NCBI GenBank assembly: GCA_963741385.1
Contig: CAVUHO010000010.1
Span: 1,116,001 to 1,180,000, forward strand
Direction: 5' to 3'
DNA length: 64,000 nucleotides
Source of the DNA: Sulfomarinibacter sp963741385
GTDB lineage: Bacteria > Acidobacteriota > Thermoanaerobaculia > Thermoanaerobaculales > Sulfomarinibacteraceae
This document shows, piece after piece, positions 42,202 through 49,635 of this stretch (position 1 is its first letter; every line of letters starts with the position of its first letter). Both the position numbers and the translations under genes were made by a program. The notes under the pieces are model-generated. The model was not told the DNA's origin and searched no databases. It was given only the letters and a program-made list of their open reading frames with translations.

Positions 42202-43050
42202 TCAGTCCCAATCCACCATGAGGTGGTGGAGCGAGCAATCAAGGACGGGAGTGAGCCGTTCGACGAGAATCTCCTCCACCTCACGCAAGCGGTGGCGTCG
42301 TGAGGCGTGGAGCAGAACCAGATGGCGGCACCGCACGAGGTCGACCCGCGCCAGGATGTCGTCGAGGTGGAGGTGGCCGTAGCGCACCGCGCGTTCGCGG
42401 TCGCGCGGCCTGTAAAACGAGCACTCCAGGAGCAGTACCTCGGCCGCGAGGGCGGGCGAGCCCGCCTCGAGAACCGCGGGGCCGGAGTCGGCGCAGTAGG
42501 CGAGGAGGTCGGTCTCGATCTCCTCGGTGACCTCGTCGCCGTCGTGCCGGCGGCGGGCGATCTCCTCGCCTGGCAGACCCACCAGCTCGGGCAGGAGGCG
42601 ATGACGCCGCCACACCACCCGCGAGCCCAGGGTCGGAACCCAATGGTCGGTGGCAAAGAACTCCACTCGCATATCCTTGCGCAGGGACACCGACTGGCCG
42701 GCCGCCACCCCCATCACCTCGATGTCGTAGGGCGAACCGCCCTCGAGGCGGGCGTGGGTGGCGAGCAGATCTTCGACCCTGGCGGCGATCTGGTGGGGAA
42801 CCGCAAGCCGCGCCGGGCCCATCGCCTGCAGTTGTCGCTGGCTGGCCCAGTAGCCGACCCCGCCGATGTGGTCCATGTGGCCGTGGCTGACGAGGACCAT
42901 CGTCATCGGCGGCAGCGCGCGGTGGGGGCGGCCGGCGTCGAGAGCGAGGTGGAGCTGGGGCAGGAGAATGAGGGTGCCCTCGCCCGCCCGCGAGCCGCCG
43001 GCGATCACGAGCGGCCCCCACGATGTCTCGAGTTGGAGCTGGCGTATCAC
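42202..43050 (-). CDS. Metallo-beta-lactamase hydrolase, RNase Z-like
   Basis: The 282-residue protein has VSHGHMDHIGGVGYW (HxHxDH zinc motif), FATDHWVPTLG, an ELLECSFYR-like stretch (VLLLECSFYRPRD) and a C-terminal LLHASRRH histidine. This resembles tRNase Z-type proteins, though the exosite is not obvious, so the activity is uncertain. The GTG start overlaps the kinase stop by four bases (GTGA on the minus strand), so translation probably couples to the Ser/Thr kinase gene. That coupling would be disrupted by the AT-rich insertion. Confidence 0.85.
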   Translation of the reverse strand: MIRQLQLETSWGPLVIAGGSRAGEGTLILLPQLHLALDAGRPHRALPPMTMVLVSHGHMDHIGGVGYWASQRQLQAMGPARLAVPHQIAARVEDLLATHARLEGGSPYDIEVMGVAAGQSVSLRKDMRVEFFATDHWVPTLGSRVVWRRHRLLPELVGLPGEEIARRRHDGDEVTEEIETDLLAYCADSGPAVLEAGSPALAAEVLLLECSFYRPRDRERAVRYGHLHLDDILARVDLVRCRHLVLLHASRRHRLREVEEILVERLTPVLDCSLHHLMVDWD

Positions 43051-43740
43051 CGCGCGGGCTTCACGAGAAAGAAGTTCGGTTGTGCCTTTTCCCCGGGCAG
43101 GTCGACGCGCAGGGTCCACTCGCTGTCGGGCTCGAGCTCGCGGACAAAGGTCGAGGAACCGAGGACGCCACGCTTGCTCTCGCGCAGCTCCACTCCGATG
43201 GTGTGGCTTCCCGACGGCGTCAGGATCACCCTGCGGACGGTGCCGCGACCCTGTTTCTTGAAACCGAGAAAGGTTTTGTTTCCGAAGTCGAATGGCACGT
43301 CGGCCAGCGACTCGCCATCGAGAGTCACGGCGACCGAACCTTCGCTGATGGGCGAGTCGAAGGTCACGGTGATGCGCGACACCCCGCTTTTCACCGGCGC
43401 GCGCGGCGGCGGTTGCGCCGGCGCCGGGTTGGGAGCGGTGTTCGACCCTGCGGCCGCGGTCGGGGAGGATCGGATGCTCCTCGTGCGTTCCTCGGTGAGT
43501 TCGAGGTACGACGCGGCGATCTCGTGCATGGGGTCGAGATCGAGGGCCTGGCGGAACAGCTCCCCGGCGGCTGCGTAGTCGCCGCGTCGGTAGGCGCTCC
43601 GGCCGTCGCTCACCAGCTGACTCACCCGCTGCTGGTTTTCAGCGCTGGTTCGTTCCCGCTCGAGACCGTCTCTGATTTGCGCCGCCAGACGGCGCGCCGC
43701 GGGTGATGACGGCGCCTGATCGAGGGCGGCGAGGACCGCA
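43047..43740 (-). pseudogene. Ser/Thr protein kinase, C-terminal part severed by the AT-rich insertion
   Basis: Read on the minus strand from the junction, the frame gives AVLAALDQAPSSPAARRLAAQ, then a TPR-like unit (SAYRRGDYAAAGELFRQALDLDP) and a C-terminal beta domain (RITVTFDSPISEGSVAVTLD, ELEPDSEWTLRVDLPGEK) ending VKPAR. No good start lies upstream within the host sequence. The frame joins exactly to the kinase part at 48242-49463 if the AT-rich block is removed (AADPL then AVLAAL). This is the extracytoplasmic end of a membrane kinase. Confidence 0.9.
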
Positions 43741-43818
43741 GTCTATTGTTTACTTATGTAATAAAGAAAGGTGACTACTAGAAAATGTTGGTGTGACTGT
43801 TTACAAAGTGATCAATGA

Positions 43819-44340
43819 TCATGGACTAGTGTTGCGAATGGGTTCACGATATTACGGGATGCAAGTGTCGGTTTCAACAAATACGGAATATAATTCAGTA
43901 ATACGGGTTATGAGGATAAGACGTTCAATTTAAATCCCGTGATCTTTACTGCATACACTATTCAAATGACAAAGGAGAGGAGGGACTCAATTAGATTTGA
44001 CAAGTGTTGATGTTAATATCAATCGTTTCGTGAATAATGGTTCGAATAATTGGATTTGGCAAATCTCGGCGCCGAATGGTAATCTTGAAAATTATGCTTA
44101 CTCATTAACTACTCAATGCAAGAACATCACGTCCTTTAATGGAATCAATGCTTATGGTGATATCGACACGATAACTTTCAATCTTACTTGCGCGTCGGTT
44201 AATGATGCGTTACTCTAAGATACAATTATACATTAACAAGTGGAGATATCCGATCATTTAGTTATACATCGGTCACGGGAGTTAGTGACGAGCAAACATT
44301 CATGAGCAATAATGGAGCATTATGGAATGGGATTATTTGA
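43819..44340 (+). pseudogene. Broken beta-rich surface protein (AT-rich block)
   Basis: Three successive frames give one continuous-looking beta-rich extracellular protein. From 43819: WTSVANGFTILRDASVGFNKYG, a TAA at 43891, then FSNTGYEDKTFNLNPVIFTAYTIQ. From 43997: TSVDVNINRFVNNGSNNWIW up to FNLTCASVNDA. From 44212: LRYNYTLTSGDIRSFSYTSVTGVSDE to NGALWNGI (stop at 44338). The pieces fit end to end with single-base shifts, so it is a decayed or error-ridden gene. The family is not recognised. Confidence 0.6.
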
Positions 44341-44468
44341 GGTGGTCATTACTGTTATTGATAACAATTGTCTTTGCCGGGTTGGTCACTAAGTTTTCAA
44401 ACATACTTGCGGGACTTGGCGCGATTGTTGGTCATAATGTCTTATTTATCATATATTGGTTTTGTTGA
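44322..44468 (+). CDS. Small membrane protein, probably frameshifted (AT-rich block)
   Basis: This 48-residue frame starts MEWDYLRWSLLLITIVFAGL and is a transmembrane protein with two hydrophobic stretches. Just before its stop, one extra T in a TTTT run (44460-44463) would explain the break: the next frame continues VEWWIVAPTLFVGFIC and, past a TGA, LVGQHRGDK up to about 44541. The intended product is probably about 70 residues with two or three membrane helices. Confidence 0.5.
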   Translation: MEWDYLRWSLLLLITIVFAGLVTKFSNILAGLGAIVGHNVLFIIYWFC

Positions 44469-44541
44469 ATGGTGGATTGTTGCACCGACTTTGTTTGTTG
44501 GATTTATTTGTTGACTAGTTGGTCAACATCGGGGAGATAAA

Positions 44542-44976
44542 ATGGACGCTTTAGAATTTACTTTGATTGTAATTGTTTGTGTTAACTTGATGTTAGTTCT
44601 CGGACAATTTAGCGCAATGAATGTCAATCCGGACTTTCAAGATGGGTCTGTCGTTGATTGTAAAAATAGTCCTCTTGGTCAGTTTGGGAATTGTTCTTCG
44701 GGTTCAACTTATTATATTGATACTTCGAAAACTGATTTTATCCCGACAAGTTCGTCAAGTGTTGATGTAGAAACCGGGGGCGTGTTTACTGATTTATGGA
44801 ATACTGTTAAAGGATTTTTTCTTGATACTCTCGGGCTTAAATATTTGATTGCGATTGTTTCCGCGCCGGCATCGTTTTTGAAAGGGATTGGTTTAGATTC
44901 TGATTTCTCCAACTTGATTGGTGGTGCGTGGTGGATTATAAGTGCGTTATTGGTGATTTCGTATATTAAAAGGTGA
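44542..44976 (+). CDS. Membrane protein with extracellular middle (AT-rich block)
   Basis: The 144-residue protein has an N-terminal hydrophobic segment (LIVIVCVNLMLVLG), a polar middle with two cysteines (VVDCKNSPLGQFGNCSSGS) and two C-terminal hydrophobic stretches (YLIAIVSAPASFLKGI and AWWIISALLVISYIKR). GGGGAG lies before the ATG. It ends in TGA directly followed by the next ATG. It is one of the few intact frames of the block. Function is unknown; it could belong to a surface or DNA-transfer complex. Confidence 0.7.
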   Translation: MDALEFTLIVIVCVNLMLVLGQFSAMNVNPDFQDGSVVDCKNSPLGQFGNCSSGSTYYIDTSKTDFIPTSSSSVDVETGGVFTDLWNTVKGFFLDTLGLKYLIAIVSAPASFLKGIGLDSDFSNLIGGAWWIISALLVISYIKR

Positions 44977-45244
44977 ATGAATATGGTTTCGGAATTGTTT
45001 ATCAACTCAACGAGTGTCACGGCGGGCATAGTTAACGGACTACGTTGGAATTACGGGGGATTATTTTTCTGCAATGATGTTGGTTGTTTTATTGTTGCTT
45101 GTCATTTGTTTAGGTTTGCAATTGCCGATTGAGGTTAGTGCGATTCTTGTCTTGCCTTTTATGTTGTCTTGTTATGCTTATGTGCCGAATTTTACTGCGG
45201 TTACGGGCGTCTTGTTGATCTATATTAGGGATTATAGTTGCTAA
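44977..45244 (+). pseudogene. Frameshifted membrane protein (AT-rich block)
   Basis: A first frame (44977-45132) starts MNMVSELFINSTSVTAGIVNGLRWN. Near 45055-45073 the protein continues in another frame (from ATG 45074: MMLVVLLLLVICLGLQLPIEVSA to LLIYIRDYSC, stop 45242). Together they would make a ~88-residue protein with two or three membrane helices. The break lies in a run of G and T bases. Confidence 0.55.
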
Positions 45245-45378
45245 AAACTTTATAATCAAATAGATATATTAGAATATAGTTATTATTCTTTTGGTGTCTA
45301 ATATACTTTTTATATACAATCTCCATCGGAAACAAAGGTCGTTAATGTGCTTATTCTTTATATACTCGTTACCCCTTC

Positions 45379-45523
45379 ATTTCCTATGGAAATCGCAAAA
45401 ACGGAAAAAGGGGTTGTCTTTTTGAATTTATAGGCGCATTTGTGCTTAAAGTTGGTTGTCACTTATAGGCGGGGTGGGTGTCACTTTTAGGCACATTGGT
45501 TGTCACCTTGATTTCCTGTGGAA
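45379..45523. repeat. Iteron-like 22-bp direct repeats between TTCC/GGAA sites (AT-rich block)
   Basis: TGTCAC occurs at 45457, 45479 and 45501, exactly 22 bases apart, within GGTTGTCACTTATAGGCG, GGGTGTCACTTTTAGGCA and GGTTGTCACCTTG. Around them, TTCCTATGGAA (45381-45391) and TTCCTGTGGAA (45513-45523) are near-identical partial palindromes. The spacing of two helical turns suits a protein binding the same DNA face, as in plasmid iterons or a promoter operator. The rest of 45245-45585 is AT-rich with TATA-like sequences and no gene. Confidence 0.6.
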
Positions 45524-45585
45524 CTTTTGGGATTCTTGAGTTGATTCAAAATATTTAAATATACGTTGTCATATTTGGTCTTAAT

Positions 45586-45744
45586 ATGATTATGACTTGC
45601 ATGATAAAGAAGAGTGGAAACTCAAGGGTTGTTGTTGTGAGTCCTATTGTTTTGGATTCTTTGAATCTTTCTGGTAATGGTGTCTTGTTTGTAGATTTTA
45701 AAGAGAAAGTTGAAAATAAGGGGGTTTCTGATGGTTCAAGTTAA
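45586..45744 (+). CDS. Possible AbrB/MazE-like DNA-binding protein (AT-rich block)
   Basis: The 52-residue frame contains MIKKSGNSRVVVVSP then VLDSLNLSGNGVLFVDFKEKVE, which resembles the swapped-hairpin pattern K-x-GNS-x-V-x-P...L-x-L-x-G of AbrB-type transcription factors. The spacing is approximate, so the assignment is tentative. Translation may begin at 45586 or at 45601. It is directly followed in the same frame, after one TAA, by a zinc-finger/HTH protein. Confidence 0.4.
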   Translation: MIMTCMIKKSGNSRVVVVSPIVLDSLNLSGNGVLFVDFKEKVENKGVSDGSS

Positions 45745-45783
45745 TTCCCGAAAGATTTCCAATGGTGCAAAGTCCATAAGAAA

Positions 45784-45975
45784 TTGTTCAAGGGTTCTCA
45801 ATGTGATTCTTGCATGATCAAGTATTCTTCAAAAGAGATTGTTTCTCAAATTACTTTATTGAATGATGCGGGACGTTCTCAAAGAGAGATTGCAAAAAGT
45901 CTTGGCAAGTCACAACAATATGTTCCAAGGTATTGTCTAGATCTAGATCAAAGAATGTTCGTGAGAGATTCATAA
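45784..45975 (+). CDS. Zinc-finger/helix-turn-helix protein (AT-rich block)
   Basis: From a TTG at 45784 the frame reads LFKGSQCDSCMIKYS, then a helix-turn-helix segment GRSQREIAKSLGKSQQYVPRYC. The same open frame extends upstream to 45745 with FPKDFQWCKVHKK, so a zinc-binding CxxH...CxxC site seems split by the nominal start. The true start could lie before the TAA at 45742 if that stop is an error. It probably binds DNA. Confidence 0.5.
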   Translation: MFKGSQCDSCMIKYSSKEIVSQITLLNDAGRSQREIAKSLGKSQQYVPRYCLDLDQRMFVRDS

Positions 45976-46099
45976 TTTTAGTTTTAAAAAAAAAGATTTG
46001 CAGGAAAATTTTAAATTTAGGTGAGGATTTGGTAATTAATTTGCAAGGAAAATTGTAGATTAAGGAGTGCATGACTTTAAGTTTAAACAATTGAATATA

Positions 46100-46326
46100 A
46101 TGAGTTTACTATTAAGGAGATCAGGCAAAGTTGAAATTTTTGAGGAACTAAGTTAAAGAGAAGGCACGGCAATGAAATTTTAATGAGCAGACAGGAAATT
46201 TTTTGAGATTAAAACAATCAGTAAAGGTAAAAGATTTGGATGGAAAAAATGCTTATAATAGATTAACAGAATTTGATTTTAGAAGTTAAAGACTTGACTG
46301 AGAGCACTAAAATAATAAGATATTGA
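46100..46326 (+). pseudogene. Broken winged-helix regulator (AT-rich block)
   Basis: Overlapping frames give parts of one regulator: MSLLLRRSGKVEIFEELS (46100-46153, then TAA), RLKQSVKVKDLDGKNAYNRL with LTEFDF in a second frame, and EVKDLTESTKIIR in a third (to 46326). The order and content resemble small archaeal-type winged-helix regulators with a C-terminal helix. Several single-base shifts would be needed for a single product. Confidence 0.5.
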
Positions 46327-46822
46327 TGAAGTGAAATACTGATAAGGTGGATTGATTGTGATAAAGGTTTAAACTTAAATTTAGATGAATAAGTGCAATT
46401 GAATAACATATTTAAGATACAGATTATGTCGGGGAAAAGATAAGTAATTCTGTTGATACTTTAGGAGAGAAGGTTGGAAGTAATGAGGAATGTTTAAAAA
46501 AAATTTTAAAAGAACAGATGCAAGAATATAAAATAATTTGTAATTTTGAGGAACAAAAGAGGAAAGAAATTTTGATAATACATGCTAAGAAATACGATAA
46601 GATTTAAAATATGCATGATATTGCAGAATAAACTGTAAAGATTGCAATTAGAAAGGAGATTTTGCATTTTGGAAGGATATTCAGGGGGAGATACTTATAA
46701 AATTAATGTTGGTGTATTGTATATGTGCTTTTAAGTTAATATAAAGTGAATACTGTGCAGGTGCAATTTACAGATTAAGACTGATAATATATAAGGTTTC
46801 ATCAAAAATTAATACTGATCAG
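46327..46822 (+). pseudogene. Degenerate coding remnants (AT-rich block)
   Basis: Two partial readings are visible: EILIRWIDCDKGLNLNLDE and, after a TAA, VQLNNIFKIQIMSGK; then VGEKISNSVDTLGEKVGSNE running to IICNFEEQKRKEILIIHAKKYDKI with further TAA stops. They look like former helical or coiled-coil proteins, but I cannot identify them. The final 100 bases before 46823 show no gene. Confidence 0.4.
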
Positions 46823-47383
46823 ATGAATATTTTAAAATTAAATACTCAAGTTGTGCAGGTGCAGTCTCCTGTAAGTATTCAATCTCCAATTCAAAGTCTT
46901 AAACAGTCATCAACTACCAAGTTGAATCTTAAACAATTGCAAAAGACTCAACCAATACTCAAGTCTGAGACTGCAGTTGATACTAAGATCAAACCTTTAT
47001 TGCCAACTGTTAGATCTGAGAGACAGGTCAAGAGTGGTGCAGGATTGTTTGATGTATTGGTGAGAAAGGAAGGGAAGTTTATCAAGATTGGATCAGGTTA
47101 TAGTGATCTTGCAACTGCTTTCAATAGGGGCAAACAAGAGATCAAGAATACTGCTCGAGCATCTTTTAAGATTGTTTCAAGGTTGGGTGAAGTGCAGAAG
47201 GTTGGTGTCGGGTCTGATCGGACTCTTAGACCTTCAAAGGTTGATCCTTCTGTGATTGTGCAAAAACGATCTTTTAGAATAAGCAGTGCAGGTGAAAAGA
47301 ACGAGATCTCAAGGAAAGGTGCTTTTACTCAAAGAACAAGGAGAGGATTAAGGAGATCAGTCAAGAAGGGAATATTTATATAA
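46823..47383 (+). CDS. Hypothetical basic protein (AT-rich block)
   Basis: The 186-residue protein has a Gln/Ser/Lys-rich N-terminus (VQVQSPVSIQSPIQSLKQSS), a possible folded middle (GAGLFDVLVRKEGKFIKIGSGYSDLATAFNRGKQEIK) and a strongly basic C-terminus (TQRTRRGLRRSVKKGIFI). It is intact and the first of four collinear genes, so this part of the block is not degraded. The composition suits a virion or DNA-binding structural protein, but no family is recognised. Confidence 0.65.
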   Translation: MNILKLNTQVVQVQSPVSIQSPIQSLKQSSTTKLNLKQLQKTQPILKSETAVDTKIKPLLPTVRSERQVKSGAGLFDVLVRKEGKFIKIGSGYSDLATAFNRGKQEIKNTARASFKIVSRLGEVQKVGVGSDRTLRPSKVDPSVIVQKRSFRISSAGEKNEISRKGAFTQRTRRGLRRSVKKGIFI

Positions 47384-47393
47384 AACTATATGG

Positions 47394-47894
47394 ATGGTGA
47401 TTGGAATGGGATTTGCAACAAGGATAAAAGAGAATATAAAAAAGGAGATTAATGCTTTCAAATACAACAGGACTCTTGAAAATGATCCTGATGTAGTGAG
47501 AAACAGGTTGGATGTTGAGAGAAAACAGATCAAGATGCAGAAGGATGCTTTATTAAGTAAACAACAACTTGAACAGGACAAGAAAGAATTGCAGACTTTA
47601 AAGAATAGCACGGGGATCAGGGGCAAGATCAACAATGGTCTTGGGGCTTTACGGACTCACATGAAAAATGTTGAGACAAGAAATAAGTCTGCAGAAAAGT
47701 TTAAGTTAAAGAATCCTAAACAGGAACGATCAACAAGTGTTTTTGAGATTAAAGGATCATCAGGGATCAATGAGGTTGGATCAGGATCGAAAGGATCTTA
47801 CAGACCTTTTGGATCGGGAGTCTTGGATCAAGGATCAAGATCTGTCAAACCTAAGAAAAAGAAAGAGTCAAAAACTATTATTATAAAAATATGA
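47394..47894 (+). CDS. Hypothetical coiled-coil basic protein (AT-rich block)
   Basis: The 166-residue protein has a charged helical region of coiled-coil type (RLDVERKQIKMQKDALLSKQQ, LEQDKKELQTL), a Ser/Gly-rich part and a Lys-rich C-terminus (KPKKKKESKTIIIKI). It starts 10 bases after the preceding gene (ATG 47394 or 47406) and overlaps the next gene by ATGA. No family is recognised. Confidence 0.65.
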   Translation: MVIGMGFATRIKENIKKEINAFKYNRTLENDPDVVRNRLDVERKQIKMQKDALLSKQQLEQDKKELQTLKNSTGIRGKINNGLGALRTHMKNVETRNKSAEKFKLKNPKQERSTSVFEIKGSSGINEVGSGSKGSYRPFGSGVLDQGSRSVKPKKKKESKTIIIKI

Positions 47895-48124
47895 AGTCAT
47901 TTAATAGATCAGGACAAGTGAATATTTTCACAGTGTTATTTGTCGCAATAATATTTATTTCAATGATGGCTTTGGGTGTTGGGAAAATGATCAACACAAT
48001 GATCGGGGTCGGTGTTGTTGCAGGTGGTGTCACAGGGATTGAGGCTTTTTTCCTGAATAATTTTGTCTTATGGATCTTGTTTGCTTTTGTTTTATGGTTT
48101 ATGATTTCAACAAGTCAAGGATAA
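47891..48124 (+). CDS. Small two-helix membrane protein (AT-rich block)
   Basis: The 77-residue protein reads RSGQVNIFTVLFVAIIFISMM, then GVVAGGVTGIEAFFLN and FVLWILFAFVLWFMI. The GQVNIFTVLF start is reminiscent of short membrane proteins in DPANN archaea, though not diagnostic. The ATG overlaps the previous stop (ATGA). Confidence 0.65.
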   Translation: MKSFNRSGQVNIFTVLFVAIIFISMMALGVGKMINTMIGVGVVAGGVTGIEAFFLNNFVLWILFAFVLWFMISTSQG

Positions 48125-48128
48125 CAAC

Positions 48129-48241
48129 ATGAATAAAAACTATATAATATATGGGATGATGTTTTTCTTATTAATTTTTAGTGTTAATGCTACTATTTTC
48201 TTTAATGATACTGCTGAGGTTGGCTCGACTACTTCTGATAA
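48129..48241 (+). CDS. Truncated secreted protein at the right end of the AT-rich block
   Basis: It starts MNKNYIIYGMMFFLLIFSVNA, a signal peptide, followed by TIFFNDTAEVGSTTSD, then runs into the kinase gene at about 48241, where the reading becomes host sequence. Only the first ~37 residues belong to the block. If the block were circular, the beta-rich fragments at its left end could be the rest of this protein. Confidence 0.55.
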
Positions 48242-49463
48242 GGGGGTCGGCGGCCATGAGTTCGCCTTGCCGCATCCGGGTCTGGGCCGTGTGCAGCGAT
48301 GCCACCACGCCGTGGAGGTTTTTCGTGGCGCCGGGTGTCGGCCCCGGAAAGGGTCCGCGGTCGATCCGGGACCTCAGACCGAAGATCGGAATCAGCGCCA
48401 GCACCAGGGTCGCAGCGATGATCGCCACGGCCCACCGCGATTCGACCTCCCGTCGCATCGAATCGGGGAGCCGCAGGGCGGTGACCCTCGGCAGCCGGTC
48501 GCTCAACCACTGCCGCATCCGTGAAATGGCATCGGCGGGCGCCGGCGCCGCCGGCCGATCGTCGCCGGCGTGAATCCTGGTCTCGAGGTCGGGTTGGAAG
48601 ACCCCCGTGCTCAAGTCGTCCGTCGGTTCGCGGTCGACCAACGAGCGGGCGAGCGCGGCGAGAACCCGCGCCACTTCGGCGCCGGTCTGGAACCGGCGGT
48701 CGGGGTTCTTTTCGAGGCATTTGAGGATGATGGGGTTGAATGCCGGCGGGATATGGTCGCTGAGGGTCGACGGGATCGGGCACGGCTCCTGCACGATCCG
48801 CAGGGTGACCTCGTGCATGGTGCCGCCGTTAAAGGGCCTCTTTTCGGTCAAAAGATTGAACAGGACCACCCCGAGCGAAAAGAGGTCGGAGCGGCCGTCC
48901 ACCGCCTTGCCGGTGATCTGCTCGGGCGACATGAAGTTCGGCGTGCCGATGAACTGTCCGTCCACCGTCAGGTTCGACGTCTCGAGACGGGCGATACCGA
49001 AATCGGTGATCTTGGCCGTGCCGTCAGGCGTCAGAATGATGTTGGCCGGTTTGATGTCCCGGTGAACCACGCCGAGAGAGTGCGCGTAGTCGAGCGCCGT
49101 CGCGACATCGGCGGCGATACGGGCGGCCTCGGAGGGGCGGAATCGGCGACCGCTCGCGAGCACCTGTTTGAGATCCCGGCCCTCGACATACTCCATGGCG
49201 ATGTAGACGAGGCCCGACTCGGGGTCCTCACCGACATCGTGGACGGTGACGATGCCGGGGTGGTTGAGCCGACCTGCGGCCTGCGCTTCACGGACGAAGC
49301 GCGCCCGGAACTCGTCGGCGTGCTCGGCGTCGAGGTCGACGCGAAGGGTTTTCAACGCCACCTGGCGGTCGATGATCGGGTCGCGGGCCCGATACACCAC
49401 TCCCATGGCGCCTCGACCCAGCGTCTCTTCGATCAGATAGCGGCCGATCCGCTCAACCGACAT
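48242..49463 (-). pseudogene. Ser/Thr protein kinase, N-terminal part with kinase domain and TM, severed by insertion
   Basis: This is the catalytic part of a PknB-type membrane kinase: GRGAMGVVY (residues 16-24), Lys38 in VALKTL, HRDIKPANI, ITDFGIARLE and GTPNFMSPEQI. A Pro-rich linker leads to a transmembrane segment (AVAIIAATLVLALIPIFGL at ~385-405) and the start of an outside region (TQTRMRQGELMAADPL), where host sequence stops. The rest of the gene is at 43047-43740. The ATG at 49463 gives MSVERIGRYLIEETLG. As assembled, the product would end in AT-rich sequence, losing the TPR/beta sensor domain. Confidence 0.9.
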
Positions 49464-49583
49464 TGAGTTATTGTAACGGACCCGCGGTCGTGCGAAGACC
49501 CCGAAAATCGGTTTCGACATGCCGATCTGGCGCCTCCGGGTCGATTCGGCGTGGTGAATGCACCGTCTCCAGCATCGAAAGGT

Positions 49584-49600
49584 GGGCACGATCCTTGCTT
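49584..49600 (+). promoter_or_regulatory. Sigma-54-type promoter before moxR
   Basis: GGGCAC-GATCC-TTGC (49584-49598) matches the -24/-12 consensus (GG and GC 12 bases apart, 49585 and 49597). It lies about 36 bases before the ATG of the MoxR gene at 49636. No bacterial enhancer-binding protein gene is in the window. Confidence 0.5.
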
Positions 49601-49635
49601 CATGATCCCCGGGCCATTCGGCTTACGGGGGAATT

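Larger units (their letters stand above)
43741..48241. mobile_element. AT-rich foreign block inserted in a kinase gene
   Basis: Base composition changes abruptly at both ends, from GC-rich host to strongly AT-rich. Both flanks belong to one kinase gene. Inside are short hydrophobic or basic proteins, TATA-like TTTATATA sequences (45306-45315, 45357-45364) as used by archaea, and several broken reading frames. The style resembles DPANN archaeal DNA or one of its mobile elements; that is inference. No transposase, integrase, terminal inverted repeats or target duplication are seen, and both ends cut through genes of the block. It is either a real insertion or an assembly chimera. Confidence 0.75.

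Noticed and set aside
43735..43760. Target-site duplication or terminal inverted repeats at the block ends
   Set aside because: Comparing both junctions in direct and inverted orientation shows no match longer than expected by chance.
45454..45510. Possible short CRISPR in the AT-rich block
   Set aside because: Period of 22 bases leaves no room for spacers; only three units; better explained as iterons or operator sites.
43819..46822. Alternative genetic code in the AT-rich block (TAA or TGA read as sense)
   Set aside because: Broken genes involve frame shifts as well as both TAA and TGA stops, and the intact genes of the same block end normally in TAA or TGA.
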